This document shows, piece after piece, positions 5,257 to 6,323 of a stretch of DNA of 6,323 bases. The position numbers and the translations under genes are program-made. Origin of the DNA: Candidatus Nitrosopumilus sp. (lineage in GTDB: Archaea > Thermoproteota > Nitrososphaeria > Nitrososphaerales > Nitrosopumilaceae); NCBI GenBank assembly GCA_029860565.1, contig JAOUAY010000076.1, positions 1-6,323 of the forward strand. The letters run 5' to 3'. Position 1 is the stretch's first letter; the number at the start of each line of letters is the position of its first letter. The notes beneath the pieces are model-generated. The model worked only from the letters and a program-made list of their open reading frames with translations. It searched no databases and was not told the DNA's origin.

Positions 5257-6323
5257 GTGAAAATAAGGACAAGATACGCCATTACAACACATAATCCTAT
5301 AGTCCACGGAGGTAGGTATTCTGTAGATAATCGAGATTCTAGTATCGTGGACTTTAGTTCAAACATTACTCCTGCTGGGATACCTACCCCTGTCAAATCA
5401 ATCCTAAAAAAAAGGTTGAATATAATGGAATTTTATCCAGACTTGTATTCTGGTGATTTGATATCTGGCCTCAAAAAATATACTGGATTGTCAAATACAA
5501 ATTTAATTGTTGGAAATGGTGCCATTGAGATAATCTATAATTTTTGCAGTACATTTTTACCAAAAAAACCTATTTTGATTCCTGTACCTACATTTGAGGA
5601 ATATGAAATTGCAGCAAAACTTGCTGATTGTAAGATTATTTTTTTTAAAACAATGAATCTTTCTGAAAATCTTGATTCCTTTATTTCTCAAATTCCTATG
5701 AATGGATGTATTTTTGTTTGCAATCCAAATAATCCTACTGGAACTATTTTATCAAAAAAACAACTAACAAAAATCATATCATCTGCTAAACGAAAATCTT
5801 GTCTTGTATTTGTTGATGAGTGCTTTATTGAACTAGTTCCACAATCCAATCAGTCTGTTCTAAATTTAGTAAAACGATATGATAACCTCTTTGTATTAAG
5901 ATCACTTACTAAATCATTTGGTCTAGCTGGTATTCGAGTTGGTTATGCAGGATCTTCAAAACAAATTATAGATATTTTACAAAAGATAAAGATTCCTTGG
6001 AGTGTTAATGCTTTAGCTCAAGAGGCAGGCATAATTGCCATCAAAAATAAATCTCATCTTACAAAATCAAAATCAATAATAAAAAAGGAATCTGATTTTC
6101 TTAGAAAAAAGATTTCTAATCTTCCAGGCTTTGAATGTCATGATTCTTCAACCAATTTTATTCTGATTAAAACACAACAAGACTCTACAAAACTTCAAAA
6201 AAAATTATTGAAATATAAAATCTTGATTCGAGATTGTAAAAACTTTCGAGGTTTGAATAATCATTACATTAGAATCGCAGTAAAATCTCACCAAGATAAT
6301 CTAAAACTAATTCAAGCAATGGA
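5257..6323 (+). CDS. cobD: CobD-like L-threonine-O-3-phosphate decarboxylase (PLP enzyme), cut off by right edge
   Basis: This fold-type I PLP enzyme belongs to the HisC/CobD branch. CobD decarboxylates L-threonine phosphate to (R)-1-aminopropan-2-yl phosphate, the linker to the cobalamin lower ligand. The window shows 355 codons, nearly the full usual length. CobD rather than HisC is indicated by HGG near the N-terminus (17-19), VDFSSNITPAGIP (31-43), KIPWSVNALAQEAG (245-258), and the C-terminal ILIRDCKNFRGL (322-333) with HYIRIAVKS (336-344). PLP-site residues visible are CNPNNPTG (155-162, Asn159), VDE (186-188, Asp187) and the Schiff-base lysine Lys219 in RSLTKSFGLAGIRVGY (215-230; Arg227). 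Arg339 is the likely carboxylate-binding arginine. The GTG at 5257 is the only good start before HGG besides an upstream TTG (5239). It is divergent from asd, whose pathway supplies threonine. HisC remains a less likely alternative. Confidence 0.88.
   Translation, partial: MKIRTRYAITTHNPIVHGGRYSVDNRDSSIVDFSSNITPAGIPTPVKSILKKRLNIMEFYPDLYSGDLISGLKKYTGLSNTNLIVGNGAIEIIYNFCSTFLPKKPILIPVPTFEEYEIAAKLADCKIIFFKTMNLSENLDSFISQIPMNGCIFVCNPNNPTGTILSKKQLTKIISSAKRKSCLVFVDECFIELVPQSNQSVLNLVKRYDNLFVLRSLTKSFGLAGIRVGYAGSSKQIIDILQKIKIPWSVNALAQEAGIIAIKNKSHLTKSKSIIKKESDFLRKKISNLPGFECHDSSTNFILIKTQQDSTKLQKKLLKYKILIRDCKNFRGLNNHYIRIAVKSHQDNLKLIQAM

Overview
The window looks like the genome of an AT-rich archaeon, most likely a marine ammonia oxidiser of the Nitrosopumilus kind (Nitrososphaerota/Thaumarchaeota). 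This placement is an inference. It rests on the low G+C, on TATA-like boxes about 23-30 nt ahead of most starts (which predicts leaderless mRNAs), on frequent GTG/TTG starts, on an archaeal-type aspartate-semialdehyde dehydrogenase, on an AsnC/Lrp regulator next to heme o synthase, and on a CobD-type enzyme.

Left part (1-2631): small or lineage-specific genes in AT-rich spacers. A gene of unknown function runs off the left edge on the minus strand. About 530 bp without a convincing gene follow. Next is a plus-strand DUF3892-like protein with a coiled-coil tail. It converges on a minus-strand protein with a histone-H1-like lysine tail and a Trp-rich helical body (possibly phasin-like). Behind that protein is a 52-residue zinc-finger-like gene with a TTG start, which standard ORF calling would easily miss. 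It is divergent from a 77-residue hypothetical helical protein.

Middle (2626-4091): a minus-strand two-gene operon, an Lrp/AsnC regulator followed 2 nt later by heme o synthase (ctaB). The ctaB stop and the stop of the 77-residue gene share one TTATAA hexamer. Just upstream of the regulator's TATA box is a perfect 9-bp inverted repeat. Its 15-bp core fits, as I remember it, the operator consensus of the Sulfolobus regulator Ss-LrpB, which suggests autoregulation of an operon that also controls heme O supply for the terminal oxidase.

Right part (4097-6323): aspartate-semialdehyde dehydrogenase (asd, minus) and a CobD-like threonine-phosphate decarboxylase (plus, cut by the right edge) diverge from an 83-bp intergenic promoter region. 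Asd feeds the aspartate family, including threonine. CobD decarboxylates threonine phosphate to make the aminopropanol linker of cobalamin, so the pair is metabolically linked. I see no rRNA, tRNA, CRISPR array, insertion sequence or sign of recent transfer.
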